NCBI GenBank assembly: GCA_023375785.1
Contig: SZWC01018824.1
Coordinates: 26,637 to 46,828, forward strand
From: Penium margaritaceum
Taxonomy: Eukaryota > Streptophyta > Zygnematophyceae > Desmidiales > Peniaceae
Direction of reading: 5' to 3'
DNA: 20,192 nucleotides
Under the pieces are notes generated by a model. The model saw only the letters and a list, made by a program, of their open reading frames with translations, did not search any database and had not been told where the DNA came from. A program made the position numbers and the translations under genes. Below, one piece after another: positions 1 to 8,123 of this stretch (position 1 is its first letter; each line of letters opens with the position of its first letter).

Positions 1-725
1 GCACGATTCGGCCAAGCGTAGCTCAAGTTATGCTTGCCGAAGCGCAGGTCTCACCCACCACAGAAGCCTGACGCCGCCACTCGCCGTGGCGCCTTCATTC
101 ACGTGCGAAGCGCCTTTCCCAAGGCGCATGTCCCATTGCACATGTTGTATGGGTCCCCTGCACTGTTTCCATACACCCTACCCACTTTTGGGTCGTGTTT
201 GGTGATGGGGTGTGACGAGGTTCGAAACCTGTCCGCGGACCTGCAGTCAGACCTGAAAGTCCCCGAGTAACAAAACGTACCACTGAGTTTCGGACGCCGA
301 GCCAGGATTTTGGCTAAGTCCCTCAGTAACAACCTGCACTACTGGATCCGGTGGATGATCCGCCGGATCAGGTGGATCATCCACCGGATGCCTCGGCAGG
401 CCTGTCGGAGCATTTTCTCCAGATGGTATTTTTGTTACTCGGTTCGGTCGATTATCGACCGGATTTCGAGTCGCAGCTGGCTCCCAGAGCCGCTGCGCAT
501 ACCCCAACTTTGGAAGGCCATATCTCCCTCGATACTTGTCCGATTCCGGTGAAACAACTTTCACCGGATTCAGCGACTTGTCAAATTTCAGGGGCAACCC
601 TCCATTTTAGGATCCGAGAAAATGTCGAGTCGCTGGATCCGCCGGAGCGGAGTTTCCATTTTCTGGCGGCTCGTCAGCGCCTCCCGGCGCCGCACTTGGG
701 CATGCGGAGGGGCAATTTTTCAACA
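1..725 (-). repeat. copia-1 3' LTR (partial, cut by window edge)
   Basis: This copy is homologous to 5639-6363 at about 96% identity by eye. On the minus strand it begins TGTTGAAAAATTGCCCC at 725, directly after a polypurine tract. The outer end lies outside the window. The 34-270 and 351-866 open frames run through LTR sequence, recur in the other LTR and are not genes. The middle of the LTR (340-650) contains several perfect dyads built on CCGG and GATC. Confidence 0.93.
346..389. repeat. Perfect 16-bp inverted repeat inside copia-1 LTR
   Basis: Arms 346-361 and 374-389 are perfect reverse complements (ATCCGGTGGATGATCC / GGATCATCCACCGGAT) around a 12-nt loop. The other LTR keeps 15 of the 16 pairs at 5984-6027. 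Nearby smaller dyads share the same style: a CGGTCGAT-T-ATCGACCG dyad near 442-458, and CCGGTGAAA-CAAC-TTTCACCGG near 545-566. The role is unknown; hairpin formation or protein binding are both possible. Confidence 0.8.
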
Positions 726-736
726 TTCTCCCCCTT
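726..736 (-). other. copia-1 polypurine tract
   Basis: On the minus strand the sequence AAGGGGGAGAA lies immediately before the TGTTG start of the 3' LTR. This is the expected place and composition for the plus-strand priming site of reverse transcription. Confidence 0.85.
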
Positions 737-768
737 GCACCTTCCATGCCCGCTGCTCCTGCTTGCTC

Positions 769-1265
769 TTACTCATCTTCCGCTGCGCCCTCCAGCCCAT
801 CATAGCTGGTCATCCCAAGTCCGGCCACGCTCATCGCATGCCGGTCCGAGGGTTGCGCCTTGGTGAAGCAATCCGCAAGCATGCTGTGCGTGCTGCAATG
901 CTGCAGTACCACCTGCCCCTTCTCAACCATGTCCTGTGCGTAGTGATAACGCACGTCGATGTGCTTCATCCTCCTGTGCTGCGTCGGGTTGTTGGTCAGC
1001 GAGATGGAGCCGGTGTTGTCCTCGTGCACCACCGTAGGCTCCAGCTGCGGCACGCCCAGCTCCCCCAGCAACCTGCGGAGCCACACCGCCTCCTTGACCG
1101 CCTCGGCCAGCGCGATGTACTCAGCTTCTACTGTGGAGGTGGCGACGCAATCCTGCTTCCTGCTGCACCACGAGACCGCTGCACCAGCGAGGAAGAACAC
1201 ATAGCCGGATGTGGACTTCCGCTTGTCCACATCGCCAGCGTAGTCTGTATCCGTGTAGCAGACCA
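769..1265 (-). pseudogene. copia-1 RNase H domain and C-terminal end of pol
   Basis: This is the C-terminal part of the copia polyprotein, a ribonuclease H that removes the RNA strand during reverse transcription. Typical copia landmarks are visible in order: YTDTDYAGD (first catalytic Asp), a STSGYVFFLAG stretch, SWCSRKQ, VEAEYIAL (catalytic Glu), HEDNTGSISL (next Asp), and the KHIDVRYHY and LADCFTKA motifs close to the end. It is open from the reverse transcriptase domain without interruption and ends about 30 bases before the polypurine tract, as in intact elements. The domain itself looks intact, but the reading frame feeding it is broken upstream by stops, so the polyprotein cannot be made as one chain. 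Confidence 0.93.
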
Positions 1266-2394
1266 GACGCAAAGGGTCCGCCCGCCCTTTGCCCTCGAAC
1301 CTCAGGCGTGCGTGCCGCGTCGCCTGCAGGTAGCGGAGGATGCGCTTGACCGCCTGCCAGTGTAGTGGCCCTGGGTCGGCCACGTACCTACTCACTTGGC
1401 CCACCGCGTAGGCCAGGTCCAGTCGAGTCGCCACCATGGCGTACATGAGGCTGCCCATCACCGATTGGTAGGGCACCCCTGCCATATCCTCTCGCTCTTC
1501 TTTTGTTTGCGGCGCCATTGCCGCACTCAGTTCATAGGTCGTGGAGGGAGGACTACACACTAGTTTGTAGTCCTCCATGCCGTACCGCTTCAGCATCTCG
1601 GCCACGTATTTGGCCTGTCCCAGCTCAAGCGTGCGCGCCCTCCAGTTCCGCGTAATGCTCACCCCGAGATAGAACTCCAGCTCCCCCATGTCCGACATCT
1701 GGAACCTGCTGCTCAGCTGCTCTTTTAGCCGTTGTAGGCTCGGCAGGTCTGAGGAGCACAAGATCAGATCGTCCACGTAGAGTGCGACAATCTGATGGAG
1801 CTTCTTGCTACGCCGCACGTACACACTGTGATCCGCCTCACAACGCTTGAAGCCGAGTTGTGCCATGAAGCTGTCCATCTGTTCGTACCATCATCGGGGC
1901 GATTGTTTTAGCCCGTACAAGGACTTCCGCAGCTTGCACACCTTGCCTTCCGGCGCCTCCACCCCCTCCGGCACCTCCATGTAAATTTCCTTGTCGATGA
2001 TGCCATTGAGGAAGGCCGTCTTTACGTCCATTCAGTGGAGCTTCATGTCCTTCGCGGCTGCCACCGCAAGGATCGCCCGGATGCTTGTGAACTTGGCAAC
2101 GGGGGCAAACGTCTCATCATAGTGCTCGCCCTTACACTGTGCGTACCCCTTTGCCACGAGCCGCACCTTGTACTTGTCAACCACACCTTCCTTCGTGAAC
2201 TTGGTCTTGAAGACCCACTTGGAGCCGATGACCTTGGCGTCTTTCGGCCTGTCAACCAGCTGCCACGTGTCGTTTTCTCCAATGGACGCCAACTCCGACT
2301 TGATGGCGGCGTCCCACTGCTTTCCCTCGGGCTGCGCAAGCGCCTCTTGCACGGTTGTCGGCTCCGTTGATGCAGCCAGCATGCACCGCGTCAT
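1266..2394 (-). pseudogene. copia-1 reverse transcriptase domain with in-frame stops
   Basis: This is a Ty1/copia reverse transcriptase, which copies element RNA into DNA in the virus-like particle. The N-terminal part (2394 downward) shows the family start EALAQPEGKQWDAAI, then KWVFKTKF, RLVAKGYAQ and the [10 protein letters not shown] motif. The catalytic YVDD is at 1768-1779, followed by MGELEFYLGV and SVMGSLMYA. All parts share one frame, but TGA stops interrupt it at about 2032-2034 and about 1888-1890. The second sits where the family usually has Arg or Gln before WY and fits CGA to TGA decay. A conserved TRPD is changed to TRLD, also explainable by C to T at CpG. It is dead as a single protein, though the active-site motif remains. 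Confidence 0.93.
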
Positions 2395-2958
2395 GCCAAT
2401 CCATCGACCGGTACCTGCGTCGAAACGCTTCCGCGCTCTCCGCTGCCTCCCGCTGCGGTGCGGCAGTCTTGGCGGCGTCTCGTCGCTCTGCTGCGATCCT
2501 TCCGATTCAGCCCGCTCCGGTGAGTCATCGACCGGACGGCTTCCCGAGGATTATTCCCGCTCCGGTGAACCATCAACCGGACGGGCGGCACGTCCGGAGG
2601 ATTTTTCTCCGTCGCCCGACGCGAACTCCGCGGGGAGTGCGCGCTTCGGCAGCCGCGGTGCCTCCTTTGACGGATCATTCTGCCGGATCTCCAGCCCAGC
2701 TGCATCGTCGTTGGAGTCCTCCGCGTCGGCTACTGCACCTGCTACACCGCCGCGCTCTGACGCCGCATCATCGACCTCCGCGTCCGCCGGCTCCTCGTAG
2801 TCAAGGAGCTGAAACCACTCCCCCTGTTTTGGAGTGTTCCCGACGCTCATGTCGTTGCTTCTGCTGCTGAAGCTTTGCTGCTCGTCGAACTCGACGTCAC
2901 GGCTACGGATGATCTCTTGCGTGTGCGGGTCCCAGAGCCGATACGCCTTTTGCGCGCT
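2395..2958 (-). pseudogene. copia-1 integrase C-terminus and acidic linker
   Basis: This links integrase to reverse transcriptase in the same frame. It begins just after a TAG at 2959-2961 that replaces the usual Tyr of the LGY motif, and continues with a YRLWDPHTQEI block typical of copia integrase ends. It then becomes acidic and low in conservation, with a short internal repeat: RPVDGSPERE followed by RPVDDSPERA. A TAA stop interrupts at about 2551-2553, between the two repeat units. An Arg-rich stretch (RSGRQRRARKRF) precedes the reverse transcriptase. Such linkers are variable in this family, so no separate function is inferred. Confidence 0.82.
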
Positions 2959-2961
2959 TTC

Positions 2962-3681
2962 CTAGCCGAGGAACAAGCACTGCCTCGCCCGTGGTTCCAG
3001 CTTGCTGTCGCGTCGTTGCGCCGCCTGCACCATCGCATGCGCCTTGCACCCGAACACCTTCAGGTGCGCCACGTTTGGCTTGCGCCCGCTCCAAACCTCC
3101 TGCGGCGTCTTCCAGCCGCCCTTGCCCTTCAGCACCGCTGTTGGGGTGAGGTTGATGGTGTAGCTCGCTGTACGCATAGCCTCCGCCCAGAAACCTCGCG
3201 GCAATCCCGCATCCACAAGCATGGTCCGCACCATGTTGAGCAGCGTCTGGTTCGCCCGCTCCGCCACTCCGTTGGACTGTGGCGAGTACGGCGTGGTGGG
3301 TTCCCACTTGATGCCCTGCTGCTTCATCCACCCGCTGCAGCCCACGTACTCTCCGCCATTGTTGCTTCGTAGCGCTCTGACCTTCCGGCCAGTCTGCCTC
3401 TCCACCGCTGCGACGTACTCCTTCAGCCGGTCCAGGACCTCGCCTTTCCGCTTCATGAAGGACACGTAGAGCTTCCTACTGCAGTCGTCAATGAAGGTGA
3501 CGAAGAATCTGAAGCCGCCGTTTGACGGCGTTTTGAACGGCCCGCACACGTCGCAATGCAGGACCTCCAGCAGGTCCTTTGCGCGAGCCGCATTCTCGTT
3601 GAACGGCTTGCGCCGCGCCTTGCCCAAAATGCAAGGCATGCACTTTTTTGTGCGCTGTTGCATCTGCTGTCGCGTCTGCAC
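2962..3681 (-). pseudogene. copia-1 integrase core with Asp-to-Asn active-site change
   Basis: This is a retroviral-type integrase, the enzyme that inserts element cDNA into the host chromosome. The second half of the HHCC zinc motif is visible (CMPCILGK), then the catalytic core: LHCDVCGPF with the first Asp, SNNGGEY where the family has SDNGGEY, and PQSNGVAERANQTL with the catalytic Glu. The core is followed by GFWAEAMRTA and WSGRKPNVAHLKVFGC, typical copia sequences. The second catalytic Asp is Asn here (AAC, plus-strand positions 3361-3363), which should abolish strand transfer. The frame differs from the upstream pre-integrase segment, so a frameshift lies near 3640-3690. The C-terminal end is a TAG at 2959-2961. 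Confidence 0.94.
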
Positions 3682-4156
3682 CGTCGATGACGAGGCCGCG
3701 CACCATGTCGCGCTTCACCATCTCCTTAACGGTTGCGGGCGCCGAATGCCCCAACCATCGGTACCAGAGCTCCAGATCAGCCGTTCCTCCATTGGCCATG
3801 TTGACGACGCGCTCCTGCAAATCTGTTGTGTCGGATGCAACGGGGACCACATCGGTCTCCACAATGTAGAGACCGCCCTCGCGCTTCGCCTCCAGCACGA
3901 CCTCGCCGTCACCGTCGATGCGCACCACTGCACCTTTCCTGCGGAAGAGCACCTCATACCCCTTCTCTGTCAAGCGGCTGACACTCAAAACGTCAGCCAG
4001 GCCGGGGACGTGCTGCACATCACGAATTGTGCACAGCTCCTTCTTACCGCCCACCACGACTTCCACCTCCACGTCGCCTTGGCCGGCCGCCGGCTCGACT
4101 TTATCATTCGCGACCACCATTGACTTGGAGGACTTCTTGTAGGTGACGAACCCCAC
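3645..4156 (-). pseudogene. copia-1 protease C-terminal and pre-integrase (GAG-pre-integrase) segment
   Basis: This segment lies between the protease active site and the integrase core. Residues such as TIRDVQHVPGLADVLSVSRL correspond to the conserved block that follows the DSG site in copia proteases. Further on, LWYRWLGHSAP corresponds to the WHRRLGH start of the zinc-binding region, but the first zinc-ligand His is Tyr, a change explained by one C to T. The frame is open from about 4156 to 3650 and is offset from the frames on both sides, so frameshifts flank it near 4150 and 3650. Where each frameshift occurs is approximate. Confidence 0.88.
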
Positions 4157-4456
4157 CTTCTCGACTTGTGTGCTTCTCGGCCCCGGAATCCAGGCACCAC
4201 TTGTTGGCCTTCTTGAGGAAGTGGTTCTTGTTGCCGTTGAGGAGCGACCTGCCCTTGCTGTTTTTGCCGCCGGTCTTCGCCTCCTCCGGGCACTCCCGGC
4301 CCAATGGCCCTCCTTGCCGCAGTTGTGGCACGCACCTTTCTTGGCGCCCTTCTTGCCGCCGCCCCTTCCGCCACTTCTTCGGCCCCCGCTTCCGCCACCG
4401 CGCGTTTTGGTGACAAGGGCCGATGAGGAAGATGAGGACTCCCCGCAGCTCCGGCG
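4157..4456 (-). pseudogene. copia-1 gag zinc knuckle and protease active site, frameshifted
   Basis: Basic and Gly-rich sequence leads into a nucleocapsid zinc knuckle starting at 4330: CHNCGKEGHWA, followed in the next frame by ECPEE. The spacing fits CX2CX4HX4C only if one base is missing between the His and the last Cys, so a one-base deletion splits the knuckle. The new frame then runs KWCLDSGAEKHTS, the aspartic protease active site (DSGA, around 4178-4193 on the plus strand). A second frameshift follows near 4150. The knuckle binds element RNA and the protease cleaves the polyprotein. A programmed frameshift inside a zinc knuckle would be unprecedented as far as I know, so mutation or sequencing error is the simpler reading. 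Confidence 0.88.
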
Positions 4457-5026
4457 CTACGCCTCGTTGCGGATGTACTCTGCGACCGCGCCATAGGTGA
4501 GCTTGTCCTCCGACCATCCTCCAAGGACGGTGATGAGTGGACCCCAACTGTCAGGTTGGGCCATGAGGAGGGCCATCGCCTGTAGCTGCGTGTCGATCTT
4601 CCACCCCACCTCATTGCATTGCGAGGCGAGCAACTCGATCTGCTGCATGGCAGAGATGACATCATCTCCCTCCTCGATTCTCACCGTGAGGAGTCGCTTC
4701 ATCGCGAAGATTTTGTCCGCGAGCGACTTGGATTGGTAGATGGCGCAGAGCTTTTCCCAAGCTTCAGCTGCCAGCTTGTAGCCTTGGAAGTAGCCCCACT
4801 GCAACTCGGCTGTCCTGGAGACCAGGAGCATGAGCGCCTCCGTATTCTTCTCTTCGAAGGCCTGCTTCTCCGCGTCCGTAGCAGTCGCCTCTGTGAGCAC
4901 CTCCTTTCCCAGCATGACATCCAGCAGCCCCTTATGCGAGAGGTGCAGTTCAAACTGCCACCTCCATAGCCCGAAGCCCGGGCCGCCCGCATACTTCTGG
5001 ATGGGCTGCGTCTCCTTCTGCGCCAT
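4457..5026 (-). pseudogene. copia-1 gag capsid-like region
   Basis: This is the N-terminal gag region of a copia element, whose product forms the virus-like particle. The 189-residue frame starts at an ATG at 5026 (MAQKETQPIQKYAG) and reads through features usual for UBN2/Retrotran_gag proteins: GLWRWQFELHL near the start, AWEKLCAIYQSKSLADKIFAMKRLLTVRIEEGDDV in the middle (shown only as landmarks), and YIRNEA at the end. A TAG at about 4457-4459 interrupts the frame, which then continues unchanged into the zinc-knuckle region, so the stop is a decay mutation. The same ATG and N-terminal 60 residues recur at 5277 because of the duplication around the N at 5094. Confidence 0.92.
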
Positions 5027-5344
5027 GTGCGCAGCTGCTACTCCGACGAGTTCTCAGAACTTCACGACGACGTCCAAGATGACGTTCCCGTGCNATTCTT
5101 CTCTTCGAAGGCCTGCTTCTCCGCGTCCGTAGCAGTCGCCTCTGTGAGCACCTCCTTTCCCAGCATGACATCCAGCAGCCCCTTATGCGAGAGGTGCAGT
5201 TCAAACTGCCACCTCCATAGCCCGAAGCCCGGGCCGCCCGCATACTTCTGGATGGGCTGCGTCTCCTTCTGCGCCATGTGCGCAGCTGCTACTCCGACGA
5301 GTTCTCAGAACTTCACGACGACGTCCAAGATGACGTTCCCGTGC
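4844..5344. repeat. Perfect 250-base tandem duplication split by a single N
   Basis: Positions 4844-5093 and 5095-5344 read identically base for base, separated by an N at 5094. The repeat covers the 5' leader and the start of copia-1 gag. A perfect tandem copy meeting exactly at an ambiguous base is the usual mark of two overlapping contigs joined by a nominal gap, so one copy is probably artificial. Confidence 0.9.
5062..5277 (-). pseudogene. Duplicated copia-1 gag start
   Basis: This is a second copy of the first 60 or so gag codons, starting at an ATG at 5277. After the N at 5094 it runs out of frame into leader sequence. It is identical to the start of the gag frame at 5026. Most likely one of the two starts does not exist in the genome. 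Confidence 0.85.
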
Positions 5345-5554
5345 GCTGCGGAAAACGTGAACGTTGGAGGCGTTCAGACCTGTGGGTCAATAACCATTTG
5401 TCTGGATGAGATCCGCGTGGTGCGGTCCCGATGTTTTTCTGATTGCCTCTAGTGGTTCACGTCTACTGTTTTGGGCGAATCTGAGACTGAGCGTGAGCTT
5501 TCTGGTCGCTATGTGAGCAGGAATTCAGAGACAGTCAGTTTGCGAAGGGAATAA
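5345..5554 (-). other. copia-1 5' leader, no gene seen
   Basis: This is untranslated leader between the 5' LTR and gag. No initiator-Met PBS (TGGTATCAGAGC) is found directly inside the LTR, unlike copia-2 and the chromovirus here. The minus-strand sequence next to the LTR reads TTATTCCCTTCGCAAAC. Either a different primer is used, or the site has decayed, or my LTR boundary is off. Confidence 0.6.
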
Positions 5555-6363
5555 TGTTGTTTTGCGTTAGTTTTTGAACATAGACATGATCACAACATTC
5601 ATAGGGCTAGTCATGAGCTTTCCAACGCACCAAACCGTGCACGATTCGGCCAAGCGTAGCTCAAGTTATGCTTGTCAAAGCGCAGGTCTCACCCACCACA
5701 GAAGCCTGACGCCGCCACTTGTCGTGGCGCCTTCATTCATGTGCGAAGCGCCTTTCCCAAGGCGCATGTCCCATTGCACATGGTGTATGGGTCCCCTGCA
5801 CTGTTTCCACGCATCCTACCCACTTTTGGGTCGTGTTTGGTGATGGGGTGTGACGAGGTTCGAAACCTGTCCGCGGACCTGCAGTCAGACCTGAAAGTCC
5901 CCGAGTAACAAAACGTACCACTGAGTTTCGGACGCCGAGCCAGGATTTTGGCGAAGTCCCTCAGTAACAACCTACACTACTGGATCCGGTGGATGATCCG
6001 CCGGATCAGGTGGATCATCCACCGGACGCCTCGGCAGGCATGTCGGAGCATTTTCTCCAGATGGTATTTTTGTTACTCGGTTCGGTCGATTATCGACCGG
6101 ATTTCGAGTCGCAGCTGGCTCCCAGAGCCGCTGCGCATACCCCAACTTTGGAAGGCCATATCTCCCTCGATACCTGTCCGATTCCGGCGAAAAAACTTCC
6201 ACCGGAATCAACGACTCGTCAAATTGCAGGGGCAATCCTCCATTTTAGGATCCGAGCACATTTCAAGTCGCCAGATCCGCCAGAGCGGAGTTTCCATTTT
6301 CTGGCGGCTCGTCAGCGCCTCCCGGCGCCGCACTTGGGCATACGGAGGGGCAATTTCTCAACA
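5555..6363 (-). repeat. copia-1 5' LTR
   Basis: This copy is 809 bp long if bounded by the short inverted repeat TGTTG...CAACA (plus strand TGTTG at 5555, CAACA at 6359-6363). The outer end at 6363 is fixed by loss of similarity with the 3' LTR after position 725. The inner end at 5555 is inferred from the terminal inverted repeat only, because the matching part of the other LTR lies outside the window. Confidence 0.85.
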
Positions 6364-6690
6364 TTGCGCACCACCCCTCGCGCCAGCAAGGGCTGGCCGG
6401 CGGCCAGCACTTCGCTGGCTGCCGGCCAGCTCGCAGCCGGCCGGCTAGACGGCCGGCGGCCGCCAAGCGACCGGCCGGCCACCAGCCGGCCAGCCGCCAG
6501 CCGCCGATCGCGGCCTCAGCCCGATCGGCGGCTGAGGGGCCACGAGGGCCTCAAGGGCAAGGCCTCGTGGCCTCGTGCCCTCACCCCCCTTGCCCTCCTT
6601 GAAAACAAGCAAGCGAGGATGAGGGATAGGGGGAGCGAGGGTGAGGACGAGAGGACTGGCGCAAAATCGCAAGCGTGTCTCTCACGCGAT
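6364..6690. repeat. GC-rich GCCGGC-type simple tract
   Basis: Roughly 6390-6530 is built from short overlapping GCCGGC, GGCCGGC and GCCAGC words, many self-complementary. It is followed by dyads: CCTCAGCC with GGCTGAGG around CGATCGGC, and GCCACGAGG with CCTCGTGGC. Open frames crossing it (5989-6756 plus and 6445-6672 minus) have low-complexity translations and start in LTR sequence, so I do not call a gene. The origin of the tract is unknown. Confidence 0.6.
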
Positions 6691-6851
6691 GATTTCGCGC
6701 CAGAACGTCAAAACGTAAATCAAATTTTGTTCGCGACAAACTTTGACATAATATAAACAAAATAAATCATGCGAGCACATGAGTTTGCGGTGAAAACCCT
6801 TGGTTTGGGTCCCAAAACCAGGAATTTGGTTAAAAATGAAAATGGGCCTCC

Positions 6852-6876
6852 GGAGACTCGAAACATTCGAGTCTCC
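6852..6876. repeat. Perfect 11-bp stem hairpin
   Basis: GGAGACTCGAA and TTCGAGTCTCC are exact reverse complements separated by ACA. No T-run follows and no coding region adjoins it, so it is not called as a terminator. It could be part of a small inverted-repeat element. Confidence 0.8.
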
Positions 6877-7421
6877 CTGCTCTGGGTCGTTGATGAAAAT
6901 TGCCCCTCAGTCCTACGAAGGGGGTCAACCCCTGACGCGGACTGAGAACGCCATTCTGTGAACTCCGACGACGACTTCAGAGCAGGAGCTGGAGACTAGA
7001 CCCGTTACACGGGTCCTCGACATTTCATTCAAGCCAATTGTGCTAGTTTGTGAGTGGCTGCTGCAAGAAGCTCTGTCGAGAAGTCGAGGACCTTCAAGAA
7101 TATCGATGTTATGCCGAATGAAGCATACATGGTGAAGAGGTAGAAGTTGCAAGACAGAACACGATTGAGAATTTGGAACGCTTGAGAAACTTATATTTAG
7201 CGGTAAGTGTACTTCGATAACAAGTGTCGGAATAGTCAAACACATGTATACTAGTGTCGGTTTACAAATGAGACACAGTCGGAGTCGTTGGGTTGTTTGT
7301 CGAGCGACGCGTGCAGAGTCGCGTCGTGAGTGGTCGGAAACATGAAGTTGCACCAAGGAATTGGGGGGCTTCAAGGATTGACGAAGAAGATGCAACATTC
7401 ATCTCTATAAATCTCGATGTA

Positions 7422-7437
7422 TCTCGATGCATCGAGA
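7422..7437. repeat. 16-nt perfect palindrome
   Basis: TCTCGATGCATCGAGA reads the same on both strands. The half TCTCGATG also occurs just upstream at 7412-7419 in direct orientation. Its significance is unknown. Confidence 0.7.
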
Positions 7438-7656
7438 AGTCGACTGAAAGGTCGTGACACTTCCGTCATCGATTCCTTAAAGTGGTCAAAGTTGGTAGAA
7501 AGTTCAAGGAGGTTTGCCGGATGGCGAGGGCATGATTCCACATTGCCCTCGACCGTCGGAGTAAAAATCGAGGTCCTGACGCGCGGTGGGCTATTTCTGT
7601 AATGACATAAATGCTCACTCGGAAAGATAAGGGAGTCATGTACGTCTGGTCCTTAC

Positions 7657-8123
7657 TGATAGTGTACATATAGCTTACAGTGACCTCTAGGCTCACATCC
7701 ATTATCTTGCAGAATCCTCATGAGGCGGGGGGCACGGAAGACTTGGGGAGCAGACACGAGTCCAGCAGCTATCGAGCACTTGTAACCAACCACCGGATGC
7801 ACTCCCGCCATCATTGCATGTGTTGGCTCCCCTCGTGAGTGCTCACATCCTGTCTCCAAACAATCCAAAGTTATAATTGTTTGTGTGTGAACTGCAGAGG
7901 CATGGTGACCTAGTTTAGTCTCGCATGTCAATCGGTGTTAGTTTAGACAAGCATAGTATAAACCTAAACTCCATTTGTGGATATGTGGGACATGAGAGGT
8001 GTACGCTTGTACAAATTCGAGCAAGTGCCGGCGAGCTCCAACTTGCCGGCCAATGGGTGGCCTCAACTAGCGAGTTCCACCTCGTAGGTTTTTTCTGCGT
8101 TTCTGACTGTTGCTTCCTCCACA
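7657..8123 (+). repeat. copia-3 5' LTR
   Basis: This copy starts TGATAGTGTACATATAGC and ends CTTCCTCCACA. It aligns over its full length to 12694-13163, including the shared blocks GAGGCGGGGGGCACGGAAG and GAGGCATGGTGACCTAGTTT. Similarity stops exactly after the terminal CA. Confidence 0.9.

Larger units (their letters stand above)
1..6363 (-). mobile_element. copia-1: near full-length Ty1/copia LTR retrotransposon
   Basis: This element is read on the minus strand. Two direct repeats (1-725 and 5639-6363, offset exactly 5638 with no net indel) enclose a gag-pol region whose domain order is gag, zinc knuckle, protease, integrase, reverse transcriptase, RNase H. Integrase before reverse transcriptase is diagnostic for Ty1/copia. 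The left LTR continues beyond the window, so the far target-site duplication cannot be checked. The coding region has three frameshifts, several in-frame stops and an integrase active-site change, so it is non-autonomous. LTRs differ at about 31 of 725 positions by eye count, indicating the most recent insertion of the three copia elements here. Confidence 0.95.
6691..7656. other. Unassigned interval between copia-1 and copia-3
   Basis: No supportable gene. The 157-residue minus-strand open frame at 6925-7398 has no recognisable motif and an irregular composition. The interval contains an imperfect GGCGC...GCGCC hairpin, an AT-rich stretch near 6720-6840, the perfect hairpin at 6852-6876, a motif at 6892 resembling the terminus of the copia-1 LTR in opposite orientation, and a 16-nt palindrome at 7422-7437. 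It may be old repeat or intergenic sequence. Confidence 0.5.

Noticed and set aside
34..866. Open frames at the left edge, repeated at 5672-6756
   Set aside because: They lie in both LTRs of copia-1. Their recurrence follows from LTR duplication rather than from a gene pair.
2168..4123. Long plus-strand open frames opposite copia-1 pol
   Set aside because: They are antisense shadows of a GC-rich coding region whose minus strand has clear integrase and reverse transcriptase motifs.
4290..4340. Programmed frameshift between gag and pol in copia-1
   Set aside because: The shift splits the zinc knuckle itself, and there are two more frameshifts and several stops downstream, so random decay or sequencing error is simpler.
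5378..5400. GACCTGTGGGT near the copia-1 leader as an internal-tRNA-Met primer site
   Set aside because: The match to the initiator tRNA anticodon region is short and in the wrong orientation for a minus-strand element.
6925..7398. 157-residue minus-strand open frame
   Set aside because: It has no domain, signal or membrane pattern and no similar sequence in the window. Its length is not exceptional for noncoding sequence.
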